Shown piece by piece: positions 25,803 through 34,279 of a DNA stretch of 64,000 nt (the first letter of the stretch is position 1; each line of letters opens with the position of its first letter). This stretch comes from JAJFJD01 sp965228425 (GTDB lineage: Bacteria > Pseudomonadota > Alphaproteobacteria > UBA8366), in the NCBI GenBank assembly GCA_965228425.1, contig OZ245815.1, positions 2,542,001 to 2,606,000 of the forward strand, written 5' to 3'. The translations under genes and the position numbers were made by a program. Under the pieces are notes generated by a model, which did not search any database, was not told where the DNA came from, and saw only the letters and a program-made list of their open reading frames with translations.

Positions 25803-26315
25803 ATGCAGCGGATCTGTGTGGTTGGGTGCAGCGGTGCCGGGAAAAGCACGTTCTCCCGGCGGCTTTCGGCGATTACCGGGCTGCCGAACGTATCGCTCGA
25901 CCGTCACTACTGGCAGGAAGGTTGGGCCGTGCCGTCGCAGGACACGTGGCGGATGATTCATCAATCCCTGATCGAACGTGAGCGATGGATCATTGACGGC
26001 ACCTTCTACAGCACGATAGAGCAGCGCTTAGCGGTCGCCGATGCCGTGATCTTCATGGATTACCCGCGTCTTCGGTGTGTATGGCGCGTCCTGCAACGAA
26101 CCGTTCGCTGGTGGCGTCGTAACCGTCCAGAAATGGCCGACGGTTGTTGCGAGAAACTCGATTTCGATTTCCTGAAATATGTCTGGCGCTTCCATAAACG
26201 CGACCGGCCGCGTCTTGTCGCGGCCATTGAGAAGTTCGCTGAGGGGCGGCGCGTCTATGTTTTGACGAACGACCGGGAGGCGGAGGTGTTACTGGGCCGG
26301 ATAGTGCAAGGTTGA
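25803..26315 (+). CDS. P-loop nucleotide kinase-like protein (topology modulation / FlaR-like)
   Basis: The 170-residue protein has a Walker A motif GCSGAGKST at residues 8-16, then LDRHYWQEGW and WIIDGTFYSTIEQRLAVADAVIFMDYPRLRCVWRVL, and a C-terminal RVYVLTNDREAEVLL. This is the small adenylate-kinase-like family often annotated as topology modulation protein or AAA family ATPase. The Trp/Tyr-rich segment after the P-loop is typical. The substrate is unknown. The start at 25803 is chosen because the P-loop strand begins there. It is divergent from hyuA, with 120 bases between them. Confidence 0.8.
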   Translation: MQRICVVGCSGAGKSTFSRRLSAITGLPNVSLDRHYWQEGWAVPSQDTWRMIHQSLIERERWIIDGTFYSTIEQRLAVADAVIFMDYPRLRCVWRVLQRTVRWWRRNRPEMADGCCEKLDFDFLKYVWRFHKRDRPRLVAAIEKFAEGRRVYVLTNDREAEVLLGRIVQG

Positions 26316-26397
26316 GGCGATCCATTTCGCACCGCCCGCAAAAACCGAGTACGCTTGTCGGCAACGTTACGCATGGGATCGGACGGAGGAGGAAAGC

Positions 26398-28029
26398 ATG
26401 AAGTCGGCGGAAGCGATTTGCGAGATTCTCAAGCGCGAAGGCGTGGAAATTCTATTGGCCTATCCGGTCAACCACGTCATCGAGTATGCGGCGCGGGCGG
26501 GCATTCGCCCGGTGATCGTGCGGCAGGAGCGGATCGGCCTGCATATGGCCGACGCCATCGCGCGGCTGACCAGCGGTGAAAAGGTCGGTGTTTTCTGCAT
26601 GCAGCATGGCCCTGGCGCCGAGAATGCCTTCGGTGGCGTCGCGCAGGCTTATGGCGAGTCCGTGCCGGTCCTGGTGATGCCGATGGGATACGCCCGGAAA
26701 ATCGCCCATGTCGATCCCAATTTCAATTCGACGCTCAATTTCAAGCATGTGACCAAGTCGGCCGAGCCGATCACCACGCCGGCGGAAATCCCGAACATCA
26801 TGCGGCGCGCCTTCACGCAGCTTCGCAACGGCCGCCTGCGGCCGGCACTGGTCGAAATCCCGTCCGATTTGTTCCCCGAGGATTTCGAGGGCGAGTTGGA
26901 CTACACGCCGGTGCGCGCGAACCGCTACGGCCCGGACCCGGATGCGGTGAAGGAAGCGGCCAAGGTGCTGATCGAGGCCGAACGCCCGGTGATCTATGCC
27001 GGGCAAGGGGTGCATTACGCCAAGGCATGGCCGCAGTTGAAGCGGCTTGCCGAGTTGTTGGCGATCCCCGTCTGCACCAGCCTGGAAGGGAAAAGCGCCT
27101 TCCCCGAGGATCATCCGCTGTCGCTCGGTTCCGGCGGGTTGGCGATGCCCAAGACCGTCCGGGAATTCCTGGATAATGCCGATGTCATCTTCGGGATCGG
27201 CTGCAGCTTCACCACGACGAATTTCGGCGTGACCATGCCCGAGGGCAAGACGGTCATCCATTCGACGCTGGATCCGCTCGATCTGAACAAGAATCTGGTC
27301 AGCCAATATCAGCTGGTCGGGGATGCGGGCTTGACGCTCGATGCGATGATCGCGGAAGCCGAGGCGGCGACCGGCGGGAAGGACCGGGACCGCGGCGACA
27401 CGCCGACGCAGATCGCGGCGATCAAGGAAAGCTGGCTCGCCGAATGGGCGCCTAAGCGGGATTCCGACGAGACGCCGCTGTCGCCCTATCGGGTGCTGCG
27501 CGATCTCGCCAACACGGTCGACCGGCCCAACACGATCATCACCCACGACGCCGGCAGCCCGCGCGACCAACTCTCGCCCTTCTGGGAGTCCACCACCCCG
27601 CTGTCCTATATCGGTTGGGGCAAGACCACGCAGCTTGGCTACGGCCTCGGCCTCGCGATGGGCGCGAAATTGGCCTGTCCCGACAAGCTCTGCATCAACG
27701 TGTGGGGCGACGCGGCGATCGGGTTCACCGGCATGGATTTCGAAACCGCGGTGCGCGAGCGTATTCCCATCCTGTCGATCCTGTTGAACAACTTCTCGAT
27801 GGCGATCGAGCTCAAGGTCATGCCGGTCTCGACGGAGAAATACCGCAGCACCGACATTTCCGGCGACTATGCAGCGATGGCGCGCGCCTTTGGCGGGTAC
27901 GGCGAGCGGGTGACCCAGCCGGAAGACATCGTGCCGGCGATCCAGCGCGGTATCGAGCAGACCCAGAACGGCGTGCCCGCGCTGCTGGAGTTCATCACCT
28001 GCAAGGAGACCGAGGTGTCGCGACTTTAA
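26398..28029 (+). CDS. Thiamine pyrophosphate-requiring enzyme (acetolactate synthase-like)
   Basis: The 543-residue protein has the three-domain fold of TPP decarboxylases. The N-terminal VRQERIGLHMADAIARLTSGEK contains the conserved Glu that activates TPP. The middle PVIYAGQGVHYAKAWPQLKRL is the typical nucleotide-like domain, and the C-terminal GDAAIGFTGMDFETAVRERI, ending in LNNFSMAIEL, binds Mg-TPP. The canonical GDG is GDA here. The gene is preceded by a strong GGAGGAGGAAAG ribosome site and stands alone. Candidate reactions are 2-oxoacid decarboxylation or carboligation; an acetolactate role in branched-chain biosynthesis is unlikely since no ilvH is adjacent. Confidence 0.88.
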   Translation: MKSAEAICEILKREGVEILLAYPVNHVIEYAARAGIRPVIVRQERIGLHMADAIARLTSGEKVGVFCMQHGPGAENAFGGVAQAYGESVPVLVMPMGYARKIAHVDPNFNSTLNFKHVTKSAEPITTPAEIPNIMRRAFTQLRNGRLRPALVEIPSDLFPEDFEGELDYTPVRANRYGPDPDAVKEAAKVLIEAERPVIYAGQGVHYAKAWPQLKRLAELLAIPVCTSLEGKSAFPEDHPLSLGSGGLAMPKTVREFLDNADVIFGIGCSFTTTNFGVTMPEGKTVIHSTLDPLDLNKNLVSQYQLVGDAGLTLDAMIAEAEAATGGKDRDRGDTPTQIAAIKESWLAEWAPKRDSDETPLSPYRVLRDLANTVDRPNTIITHDAGSPRDQLSPFWESTTPLSYIGWGKTTQLGYGLGLAMGAKLACPDKLCINVWGDAAIGFTGMDFETAVRERIPILSILLNNFSMAIELKVMPVSTEKYRSTDISGDYAAMARAFGGYGERVTQPEDIVPAIQRGIEQTQNGVPALLEFITCKETEVSRL

Positions 28030-28045
28030 CGTCGAGCGGTCGATC

Positions 28046-29029
28046 TCAGGGCGCTAAGTGGCGTTTTTGCAAGCCTAACCCGCGCATCACCCGGAAAAGC
28101 CAAGGTGGCAGGTAGTTCAGGCGGATAGCCTCCAGGGCAGCGCCGTCAGCGGTTATGAAGCTGAGCCGGTGTGTGCTGGCGTTCACTGGACGGACTGCCG
28201 TGACGGGCAGGGTCTCACCGTTGAGCGTGACGTCAAGCGGTGGAAAATAGCTCAGGCGGCGTTGAAATTCGGTGGCGGAGAGAGCCGTAGGGTCGCTAAT
28301 CCGTCGCAGGGCTAGCGTGTCGCGGTGCGAAAAATATGATCCCTCGTCCTGTTGCGGCAGCGGTTCTATTGTCTCCGCCTGCATAGCATCCAGCAGCTTT
28401 CCGGCATCGGCGCAAGCGGCGGCAAGTTTCTCGCGCTCTACGGGGACCGGGTCGTCGCCGAGCGGTACGGGCACGCGATCGCGCAATAGGATCGGACCCG
28501 TATCGATCGTGGCATCCATCAGGTGAAAGGCGTATCCCGAGTAGGCTTCGCCGCGGTAGAGGGACCATCGCGTCGCCCACAAACCCTTATAATCGGGCAG
28601 GTAACCGTTGTGATAATTTACCGCCCGTCGGAAACAGCCGAGCAATTCAGGGCTCCAGATTTGAAGACAACCAAGGTTGAGCGCATCTACCTGATCGGAT
28701 TCATCCGTTACCCGGCGAATGAACTCTGCATCGTTCACATCGAAGCCGGGCAGCTCGGCGATTTCGACACCATGTTTTCGGGCAATTGCGGTTACGGTCA
28801 TGAAACTGCCCGGGTAGAACCGTCGTCGCATACTCCGATTGAACAGGGCCTTTACCAGATACCCCATTAAGAAACGGGCCCGATGGATCCAAAGGGGCCT
28901 GTCGCGCGAAGTGACGCAGACGCGAACGCGGCGGTACGATTGGCGGTTCCCGAGTGCGGCGAGAAATGAATCGAGCAGGGCGGGTGCGAAACCGACCTGA
29001 GGTTCCGCAAAGATGATCAAATCATGCAT
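28046..29029 (-). CDS. Formyltransferase-family protein (GART/methionyl-tRNA formyltransferase fold)
   Basis: The 327-residue protein has a formyltransferase core: ALNLGCLQIWSPELLGCFRR, then NYHNGYLPDYKG with Asn138 and His140, and MDATIDTGPIL with Asp176. These three residues form the catalytic set of 10-formyltetrahydrofolate-dependent transferases. A C-terminal region of about 100 residues with LSYFPPLDVTLNGETLPV may bind the acceptor. It is not housekeeping Fmt, which has a different N-terminus and lies beside def. A sugar-amine or secondary-metabolite N-formyltransferase is possible. The start is the ATG at 29029; it lacks polysaccharide neighbours. Confidence 0.75.
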   Translation of the reverse strand: MHDLIIFAEPQVGFAPALLDSFLAALGNRQSYRRVRVCVTSRDRPLWIHRARFLMGYLVKALFNRSMRRRFYPGSFMTVTAIARKHGVEIAELPGFDVNDAEFIRRVTDESDQVDALNLGCLQIWSPELLGCFRRAVNYHNGYLPDYKGLWATRWSLYRGEAYSGYAFHLMDATIDTGPILLRDRVPVPLGDDPVPVEREKLAAACADAGKLLDAMQAETIEPLPQQDEGSYFSHRDTLALRRISDPTALSATEFQRRLSYFPPLDVTLNGETLPVTAVRPVNASTHRLSFITADGAALEAIRLNYLPPWLFRVMRGLGLQKRHLAP

Positions 29030-29177
29030 TTGGATTGAACCGGCGATGAGGCTGGAAGCTATCAAGAAAGCTCGGACTAGCGCAACTTGACGCGGTTCTT
29101 TTGCAAGTAATAGCGTCTCGGGACAGAATCCGGGCGTCGGGTGGGATGCGTGTCCCTGTTTAATTCTTTGAAAGGAA

Positions 29178-30161
29178 ATGAAGCGGATGCGGGCGGTGGT
29201 TTGCGAAAATTTGGGAACGCCGGGCGATCTTCTGCTCCGTGATCTCCCGGAGCCGCCGGAACCCGGTCCCGGTGAGATCAAGGTCGCGCTGGCGGCACGT
29301 GGCGTCCAATACGTCGATGTCCTGATGATCGCCGGCAAGTATCAGACCAAGCCCGATCTACCCTTTATCCCCGGCAGCGAAGCGGCAGGCGAAGTCGTCG
29401 CGGTCGGCGATGGCGTCTCCGATTTCTCGGTCGGCGACCGCGTCATGACCCGTCATTCCCCCGGCGCGTATGCCGAGCTGGCGACGATCGCAGCGACGAT
29501 GGCGTTGCCGGTGCCCGAAACCATGAGTCTGGCGCAGGCCGCGGGCTTCCGATCCGCCTACACCACCGCCTATCACGCCCTCGTCCAGCGTGGGCGGCTG
29601 CAGAAAGGCGAAGTGTTGGTCGTGCATGGCGCGAGCGGCGGGATCGGATTGGCGGCGGTCCAGGTGGGCAAGATATTGGGTGCAACGGTGATCGCCACCG
29701 GCGGCAGCGACGGGAAACTTGCCGTCGTGAAGGAGAACGGCGCCGACCACGTGATTAACATTCGGGACGGATTTCGCGACCGGGTGAAGGAGCTCACCGA
29801 CGGGCGCGGCGCGGACGTGATCTACGATCCGATCGGCGCGGAAGTGTTCGACGAATCGATGCGCTGCTTGAACTGGGGCGCGCGAATTCTCATCCTCGGG
29901 TTCGTCGGCGGCAAACCGGCGCTGGCGAAGACCAATCACCTGCTGATCAAGGGCGCGGCGGCGGTCGGCGTGCGCGTCGGCGGGTTCAATGAATTCGAAC
30001 CCGAAACCGCGGCGGCGAACCTCGAGGTCCTCGTGGAATGGGCCGAAGCGGGGAAGATCACGCCGCATGTCTCGCACACGTTCCCTCTCGACCGGTTTGC
30101 GGACGCCATGCAGGCGATCATTGACCGTAAGGTGGTCGGCAAATGCATTCTCACCAATTGA
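29178..30161 (+). CDS. NADPH:quinone oxidoreductase, zinc-free MDR family
   Basis: The 327-residue medium-chain reductase starts MRAVVCENLGTPGDLLLRDLPEPPEPGPGEIKV and has PGSEAAGEVVAVGDGV, the NADP-binding LVVHGASGGIGLAAVQVGKILGATVIAT, and DRFADAMQAIIDRKVVGKCIL at the end. Zinc-binding Cys and the structural zinc loop are absent, which places it with quinone oxidoreductase/QOR-like enzymes. The start ATG at 29178 follows GAAAGGAAA; ATG 29187 is an alternative. The genes for an ABM-domain protein and a GMC oxidoreductase follow at 46 and 49 bases on the same strand, making a likely redox operon. Confidence 0.88.
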   Translation: MKRMRAVVCENLGTPGDLLLRDLPEPPEPGPGEIKVALAARGVQYVDVLMIAGKYQTKPDLPFIPGSEAAGEVVAVGDGVSDFSVGDRVMTRHSPGAYAELATIAATMALPVPETMSLAQAAGFRSAYTTAYHALVQRGRLQKGEVLVVHGASGGIGLAAVQVGKILGATVIATGGSDGKLAVVKENGADHVINIRDGFRDRVKELTDGRGADVIYDPIGAEVFDESMRCLNWGARILILGFVGGKPALAKTNHLLIKGAAAVGVRVGGFNEFEPETAAANLEVLVEWAEAGKITPHVSHTFPLDRFADAMQAIIDRKVVGKCILTN

Positions 30162-30207
30162 TCGATGGCCGCCGCGCCGCCGTAACATCACCGAACAGGA
30201 GAGCCTC

Positions 30208-30525
30208 ATGATCGCGAAGTGGATTAAAGTCCGCATCAAGCCGGAAAAACGCCAGGAGTTCCTCGACGCCATCGAAGTCGACGCCTTGGGATCAGAGCGG
30301 GACGAGCCGGGCTGCGTGCGGTTCAACGTGCTGCAGGACGATTCCGACCAGAACGTCTACTACTTCTACGAAGTCTACGTGAACGAAGCGGCGGTGGAGG
30401 CGCATCGCGCGGCCCCGCACTACGCCGTCTGGCAGGCCGCCGCTCATACACTGGACGGACCGGTCGAACGCGTCGAGTGCCAGTCCGTATTCCCCTCCGA
30501 TCCAGCCTATTGGACAGGCTCGTAA
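30208..30525 (+). CDS. Antibiotic biosynthesis monooxygenase (ABM) domain protein
   Basis: The 105-residue protein shows the ABM fold: IAKWIKVRIKPEKRQEFLDAI, GSERDEPGCVRFNVLQD, NVYYFYEVYVNEAAVEAHRAAPHYAVWQ. The block E-P-G-C-x-R-F and the Y-F-Y-E-V-Y-x-N pattern match YgiN/LsrG-like quinol monooxygenases or small dimeric epimerases. Members work without cofactor. It lies between a quinone-oxidoreductase-like gene and a GMC oxidoreductase gene, consistent with quinone/quinol redox handling. The ATG at 30208 is preceded by AGGAGAG. Confidence 0.85.
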   Translation: MIAKWIKVRIKPEKRQEFLDAIEVDALGSERDEPGCVRFNVLQDDSDQNVYYFYEVYVNEAAVEAHRAAPHYAVWQAAAHTLDGPVERVECQSVFPSDPAYWTGS

Positions 30526-30574
30526 GGTCGGTTCCGCAGGAGAACGCACCGCGGTAAGGCGAGGACAAAACCGG

Positions 30575-32188
30575 ATGGAAACATTCGACTATGTGGTTGT
30601 CGGTGCCGGGGCCGCGGGATGTGTGTTGACCAACCGTTTGACCGAGAACGACGCGGCGACCGTCTGCGTGCTCGAGGCGGGCGGCAAGGACTGGCATCCC
30701 TACATTTCGATCCCGGCAGGCTTCGTCAAGAACGTCTACAGCGAGAAATTCTCCTGGCCGTTCAAGACGGAGCCATCCGATGCGCTTGATGGACGGTCCG
30801 TCGCGGTGCCGCAGGGCAAGGTGGTCGGCGGGTCGAGTTCGATCAACGGGATGATCTACAACCGCGGCCAGCGGGCGGATTTCGACACCTGGGCGCAGAT
30901 GGGCAACCGGGGATGGGGCTTTGACGACCTGCTGCCCTATTTCAAGCGGTCGGAACGCCGGTTGGGGCCGGGGGACGACCGGGTGCGCGGACGGAGCGGC
31001 GAATTGCCGATCACCGATCTGGACTGGATCAATCCGGTCGCCGAAGCTTTTCTGGCCGCCGCCGAGGGGATGGGGATTCCGCGATCCAAAGACTACAATT
31101 CCGGCTTCCAGTTCGGCGCGGGTTATTTCCAGCGCTATATCCACGAGGGCAAGCGGGTCAGCGCCGCCGCCGCGTTCCTGCGGCCCGCGTTGCGCCGCCG
31201 GTCGACCGAACTGCGCACGCGGGTTCAGGTCGTAGACCTCGTATTGGACGGGCGCAAGGTGACCGGCGTCCGTTATCGCGACGGGTCCGGTAATGAACGG
31301 ACGGTTCAGGCGCGCCGCGACGTCATCCTGAGCGCCGGTGCGGTGAACTCTCCGAAGATCCTGCAGCTATCCGGTATCGGTCCAGCGGGCTTGTTGAACG
31401 ATCTCGGCATATCCGTCCGCGTTCCGTTGGACGGGGTCGGCGAGAATCTGCGGGATCATTATTCGGTGCGCATGACGGCACGGGCGCGCAATGTGCTCAC
31501 CATCAATGAGCATGCCCGATGGCCCCGGCTGCCGGTGGAGGTCGCGAAATGGATGCTCAAGAAGCCCAGCGTGCTGTCGATTTGCCCAACGATCGCCTTC
31601 GTGCACGGCAAGTCGCATCCGGACCTGGAGGATGCCGACCTGCGCATCCTGTTCACGCCGGGCAGCTATCAGGACGGCAAGACCTACGTCCTCGATGATT
31701 ATCCCGGCATGACCGTCGGGGCGGCGCAGCCGCGCCCGGAGAGTTCGGGCTATGTGCGGGCGGTATCGCGCGACTCGGCCGACGCGCCGGTCGTGCAACC
31801 GAACTACCTGGCCGCCGAGACGGATCAGCGCATCACCCTCGCTGGACTGCGGCTCGCGCGCGCCATCCTCAAACGCCCGGAGCTTTCGGAATACTACGAC
31901 GCGGAAACGCTGCCCGGCCCGGACGTTCAGACCGACGATGAGCTGCTTGATTTCGCGCGACGGCGCGGCAACACCGGGTATCACTTGGTCGGCACCTGTC
32001 GCATGGGACCAGCGTCGGACAACCGGTCCGTCGTGGACGACCAATTGCGGGCGCACGGTGTGGAGAACCTGCGGGTGATCGACGCCTCGATCATGCCGAT
32101 GCTGCCCTCGGCCAACACCTTCGCGTCGACGATCGCGATTGCCGAGAAGGGGGCGGATATGATCCGGGGGCGGGCGGCGGCGGCGTAG
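30575..32188 (+). CDS. GMC-family FAD oxidoreductase (choline dehydrogenase-like)
   Basis: The 537-residue flavoprotein starts FDYVVVGAGAAGCVLTNRL, the ADP-binding loop, and has GKVVGGSSSINGMIYNRGQ (GMC signature 1), ILSAGAVNSPKILQLSGIGP (signature 2) and a C-terminal GTCRMGPASDNRSVVDDQL, then SIMPMLPSANTFASTIAIAEKGADMI. These match choline dehydrogenase/alcohol dehydrogenases of the GMC family. The catalytic His lies in NTGYHLVGTCRMG. No signal peptide is seen, so it is cytoplasmic or peripheral. It closes the three-gene run begun by the QOR gene. An alcohol is the probable substrate; choline itself is unproven because no betaine aldehyde dehydrogenase or betI is nearby. Confidence 0.9.
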   Translation: METFDYVVVGAGAAGCVLTNRLTENDAATVCVLEAGGKDWHPYISIPAGFVKNVYSEKFSWPFKTEPSDALDGRSVAVPQGKVVGGSSSINGMIYNRGQRADFDTWAQMGNRGWGFDDLLPYFKRSERRLGPGDDRVRGRSGELPITDLDWINPVAEAFLAAAEGMGIPRSKDYNSGFQFGAGYFQRYIHEGKRVSAAAAFLRPALRRRSTELRTRVQVVDLVLDGRKVTGVRYRDGSGNERTVQARRDVILSAGAVNSPKILQLSGIGPAGLLNDLGISVRVPLDGVGENLRDHYSVRMTARARNVLTINEHARWPRLPVEVAKWMLKKPSVLSICPTIAFVHGKSHPDLEDADLRILFTPGSYQDGKTYVLDDYPGMTVGAAQPRPESSGYVRAVSRDSADAPVVQPNYLAAETDQRITLAGLRLARAILKRPELSEYYDAETLPGPDVQTDDELLDFARRRGNTGYHLVGTCRMGPASDNRSVVDDQLRAHGVENLRVIDASIMPMLPSANTFASTIAIAEKGADMIRGRAAAA

Positions 32189-32196
32189 GGCCGCCG

Positions 32197-32352
32197 CTAC
32201 GACGTCATCATGCCGCGCGACATCGGCCGGTAGCTATCGAAGGCGGGGACGTCGAGGCCGGGAACCTTCCCATATTCGTCCCAACGCCGGATTGCGACGG
32301 CGTTTGGGTGGTCCGGGATCGTCTGGAACCCGGCAATCTCGGTCGTATCCAT
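32197..32352 (-). pseudogene. Remnant resembling the C-terminus of an HD-domain hydrolase
   Basis: A 51-codon open frame encodes a peptide with the segment AIRRWDEYGKVPGLDVPAFD, ending in SYRPM and a short tail. The R-R-W-D-x-x-x-K-x-P-G-L-x-V-P pattern is what I know from the C-terminal tail of HD-domain phosphohydrolases of the phosphonate-degradation (PhnZ-like) type; the catalytic HD part is absent. The frame starts at an ATG with no clear ribosome site, in the gap between the GMC gene and the LeuC-like gene. I read it as the 3-prime remnant of a deleted gene; a real short peptide is less likely. Confidence 0.45.
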
Positions 32353-32420
32353 CGGCCTGTTTGCCGGATGTGAGGCTCTCCTCTACGATTCCTGCTGTTT
32401 GATTAAGGAGTATTACCTGA

Positions 32421-33728
32421 ATGGGTATGACCGCGGTCGAGAAGATCATCGCGCGGGCGAGCGGAAAAGAGTCGGTGAAACCGGGTGACCTCGTGTTCCC
32501 GGACCCGGACCTGATCGTCATTCACGATGCACTTGTGCTGCCCAGCAAGAACGAGTTGGACGAGATCGGAATCGACCGGCTGAAATACCCCGAGCGGGTC
32601 GTCATGGTGACCGACCACGAGGTGCTGTACACCTCGCAGCGCGCGGCGGAGATCGGCGCCACGATCCGCAAGGCGGCCCGCGATTGGGGCGTGGAGCAGT
32701 TTTACGATGTCGGCCGGGGCGGCCATGGCCACATCTTCCTCAACGAACGCGGGATCATCCTGCCCGGCATGTTCGTGTTCGATAACGACCGACACACGAC
32801 GAACCATGGCGTGATTGGCGCGTTTTCGCTGCGCGTCGGCGCCGAGATCACGCGGGTGCTGGCGACCGGCACCGTATGGACGGTGGTCCCGAAAACCATC
32901 CGGATGAGGTTGACCGGAAAGCTGCAGCCCGGCGTCTATGCGCGTGACGTGGGCTTCCGCATGGCGGCGGGATTGCGGGCCGGCGGGTTCTACGGTGTGG
33001 ACATGGACTATCGCGTCTTGGAGCTTTGCGGGCCGGGGCTTGATCAATTCACATGGGATGGCAAGCAGGCACTCTGCACGTCCCCGACCGAGGTGCGGGC
33101 CATCGGCGTGTTCATTCCGCCGGATGCCGCGATGCTGGAGCAGATATCAGCGGTGGCCAAGCGACCTTTCGAGCCGGTTTATAGTGATGGCGACGCAGTT
33201 TACGAGGCGGACTTGGAGCTTGATCTGAGCGACCTCGAACCGCAGGTCTCGCTGACGCATGGCGCGTGGAACGGCGTCGACCTGTCCGAGGTCGAGGGCA
33301 CGGGCATCGATCACGCCTTCATCGGCTCCTGCGGGTCGGGCAAATGGGAGGATTTGGAGATCGCCGCCCGCGTGCTCGACGGCAACCGTATCGCGCCGGG
33401 CGTGCGTCTGTTTATCGTGCCGGGCACCGAGGATTCGAACCGCCGGCTGAACAGCACCGGACTGCTCGACATCTTTCAGGACGCAGGCGCGATCATGCTG
33501 CCCCCGGGCTGTGGGCCGTGCAACGCCGGGAACATGGGTCCGGTTCATGAGGGCGAAGTGTCGATCTCGACGGCGTCCACCAATCTACTGGGCGACATGG
33601 GGCAGAAGGATTGCGAGCTCTACCTCGCAAGTCCGGCCACGGTCGCCGCGTCGGCAGTGGCGGGCAAGGTGACCGATCCGCGCAGCGTCAACGTCCTCAT
33701 GCAGATGCATGCGAAGGCGGGACGATGA
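32421..33728 (+). CDS. Aconitase-superfamily hydro-lyase, large subunit (divergent LeuC-like)
   Basis: The 435-residue protein has the aconitase/IPMI large-subunit fold. The [4Fe-4S] ligands are Cys304 (HAFIGSCGSGKWEDLEIAA), Cys364 and Cys367 (PPGCGPCNAG), with the usual spacing. Upstream blocks are MVTDHEVLYTSQRAAEIG and NERGIILPGMFVFDNDRHTTNHG, corresponding to T-D-H and G-x-x-x-P-G-x-x-x-x-x-x-D-x-H-T. The canonical GSCTNGR loop is GSCGSGK, a change in residues that contact substrate in IPMI and aconitase. The small subunit gene overlaps by 4 bases. A hydro-lyase for an unusual dicarboxylate, rather than leucine synthesis, is likely. AAGGAG precedes the gene. Confidence 0.85.
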   Translation: MGMTAVEKIIARASGKESVKPGDLVFPDPDLIVIHDALVLPSKNELDEIGIDRLKYPERVVMVTDHEVLYTSQRAAEIGATIRKAARDWGVEQFYDVGRGGHGHIFLNERGIILPGMFVFDNDRHTTNHGVIGAFSLRVGAEITRVLATGTVWTVVPKTIRMRLTGKLQPGVYARDVGFRMAAGLRAGGFYGVDMDYRVLELCGPGLDQFTWDGKQALCTSPTEVRAIGVFIPPDAAMLEQISAVAKRPFEPVYSDGDAVYEADLELDLSDLEPQVSLTHGAWNGVDLSEVEGTGIDHAFIGSCGSGKWEDLEIAARVLDGNRIAPGVRLFIVPGTEDSNRRLNSTGLLDIFQDAGAIMLPPGCGPCNAGNMGPVHEGEVSISTASTNLLGDMGQKDCELYLASPATVAASAVAGKVTDPRSVNVLMQMHAKAGR

Positions 33729-34258
33729 GCGGGTTCGAGTGGAAACTGCGCGGACGTTGCTACAAGCTTGGTGACGATGTCCCGCATGCGGGCGACGTCA
33801 TACCGCAATGGATCATCGCCGGGCGGTTTCTCGACCCGGATATGCTGATCCCGCATCTATTCGAGCAGATCGATCCAGGATTCCACGAGCGCGCCAAGCC
33901 GGGAGACATCATCGTCGCGGGCCGCAATTTCGGCATGGGACCGAAGATGAACGGCTATGTCGCGATGCAGGCGCTGGGGCTCGGGCTGGTTTGCGACTCC
34001 ATGCCGTTCCTGGCCTATCGGGCGGCCGTCGGCTGCGGCCTGCGGACCCTGACCGATTGCGCCGGTGTGACCGACAAGGCCGAGATGGGCGACGATATCG
34101 AAGTCGACTTCATCAGCGGTGCGTTCACCAATCGCACGCAAGGGCTGACCGCGCAGTTCCCCGGTGTGCCGGAGGGGCTGCAGGACCTGATCGCCTATGG
34201 CGGCAACAAGGGTTGGCTGTCGCACTGGTGGGAAACGGAGAAGGCGGCGCAGGGTTAG
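33725..34258 (+). CDS. Aconitase-superfamily hydro-lyase, small subunit (divergent LeuD-like)
   Basis: The 177-residue protein is the swivel domain of a two-subunit hydro-lyase: RGRCYKLGDDVPHAGDVIP at the start and GDIIVAGRNFGMGPKMNGYVAMQALGLG in the core. In LeuD and aconitase the core loop reads N-F-G-C-G-S-S-R-E-H-A, where Ser/Arg bind the substrate carboxylates; here it is N-F-G-M-G-P-K-M-N-G-Y. Together with the altered large-subunit loop this points to a different substrate. The start overlaps the stop of the large subunit (ATGA), implying coupled translation. It is somewhat shorter than LeuD (about 200 residues). Confidence 0.85.
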   Translation: MSGFEWKLRGRCYKLGDDVPHAGDVIPQWIIAGRFLDPDMLIPHLFEQIDPGFHERAKPGDIIVAGRNFGMGPKMNGYVAMQALGLGLVCDSMPFLAYRAAVGCGLRTLTDCAGVTDKAEMGDDIEVDFISGAFTNRTQGLTAQFPGVPEGLQDLIAYGGNKGWLSHWWETEKAAQG

Positions 34259-34279
34259 CGCGCTAGTTTAGACTGGTGC

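Noticed and set aside
23637..25964. Longer HyuA start at 25964
   Set aside because: The extra N-terminal sequence is antisense to the P-loop kinase gene, and the family starts at MAYRVGVDIGGT.
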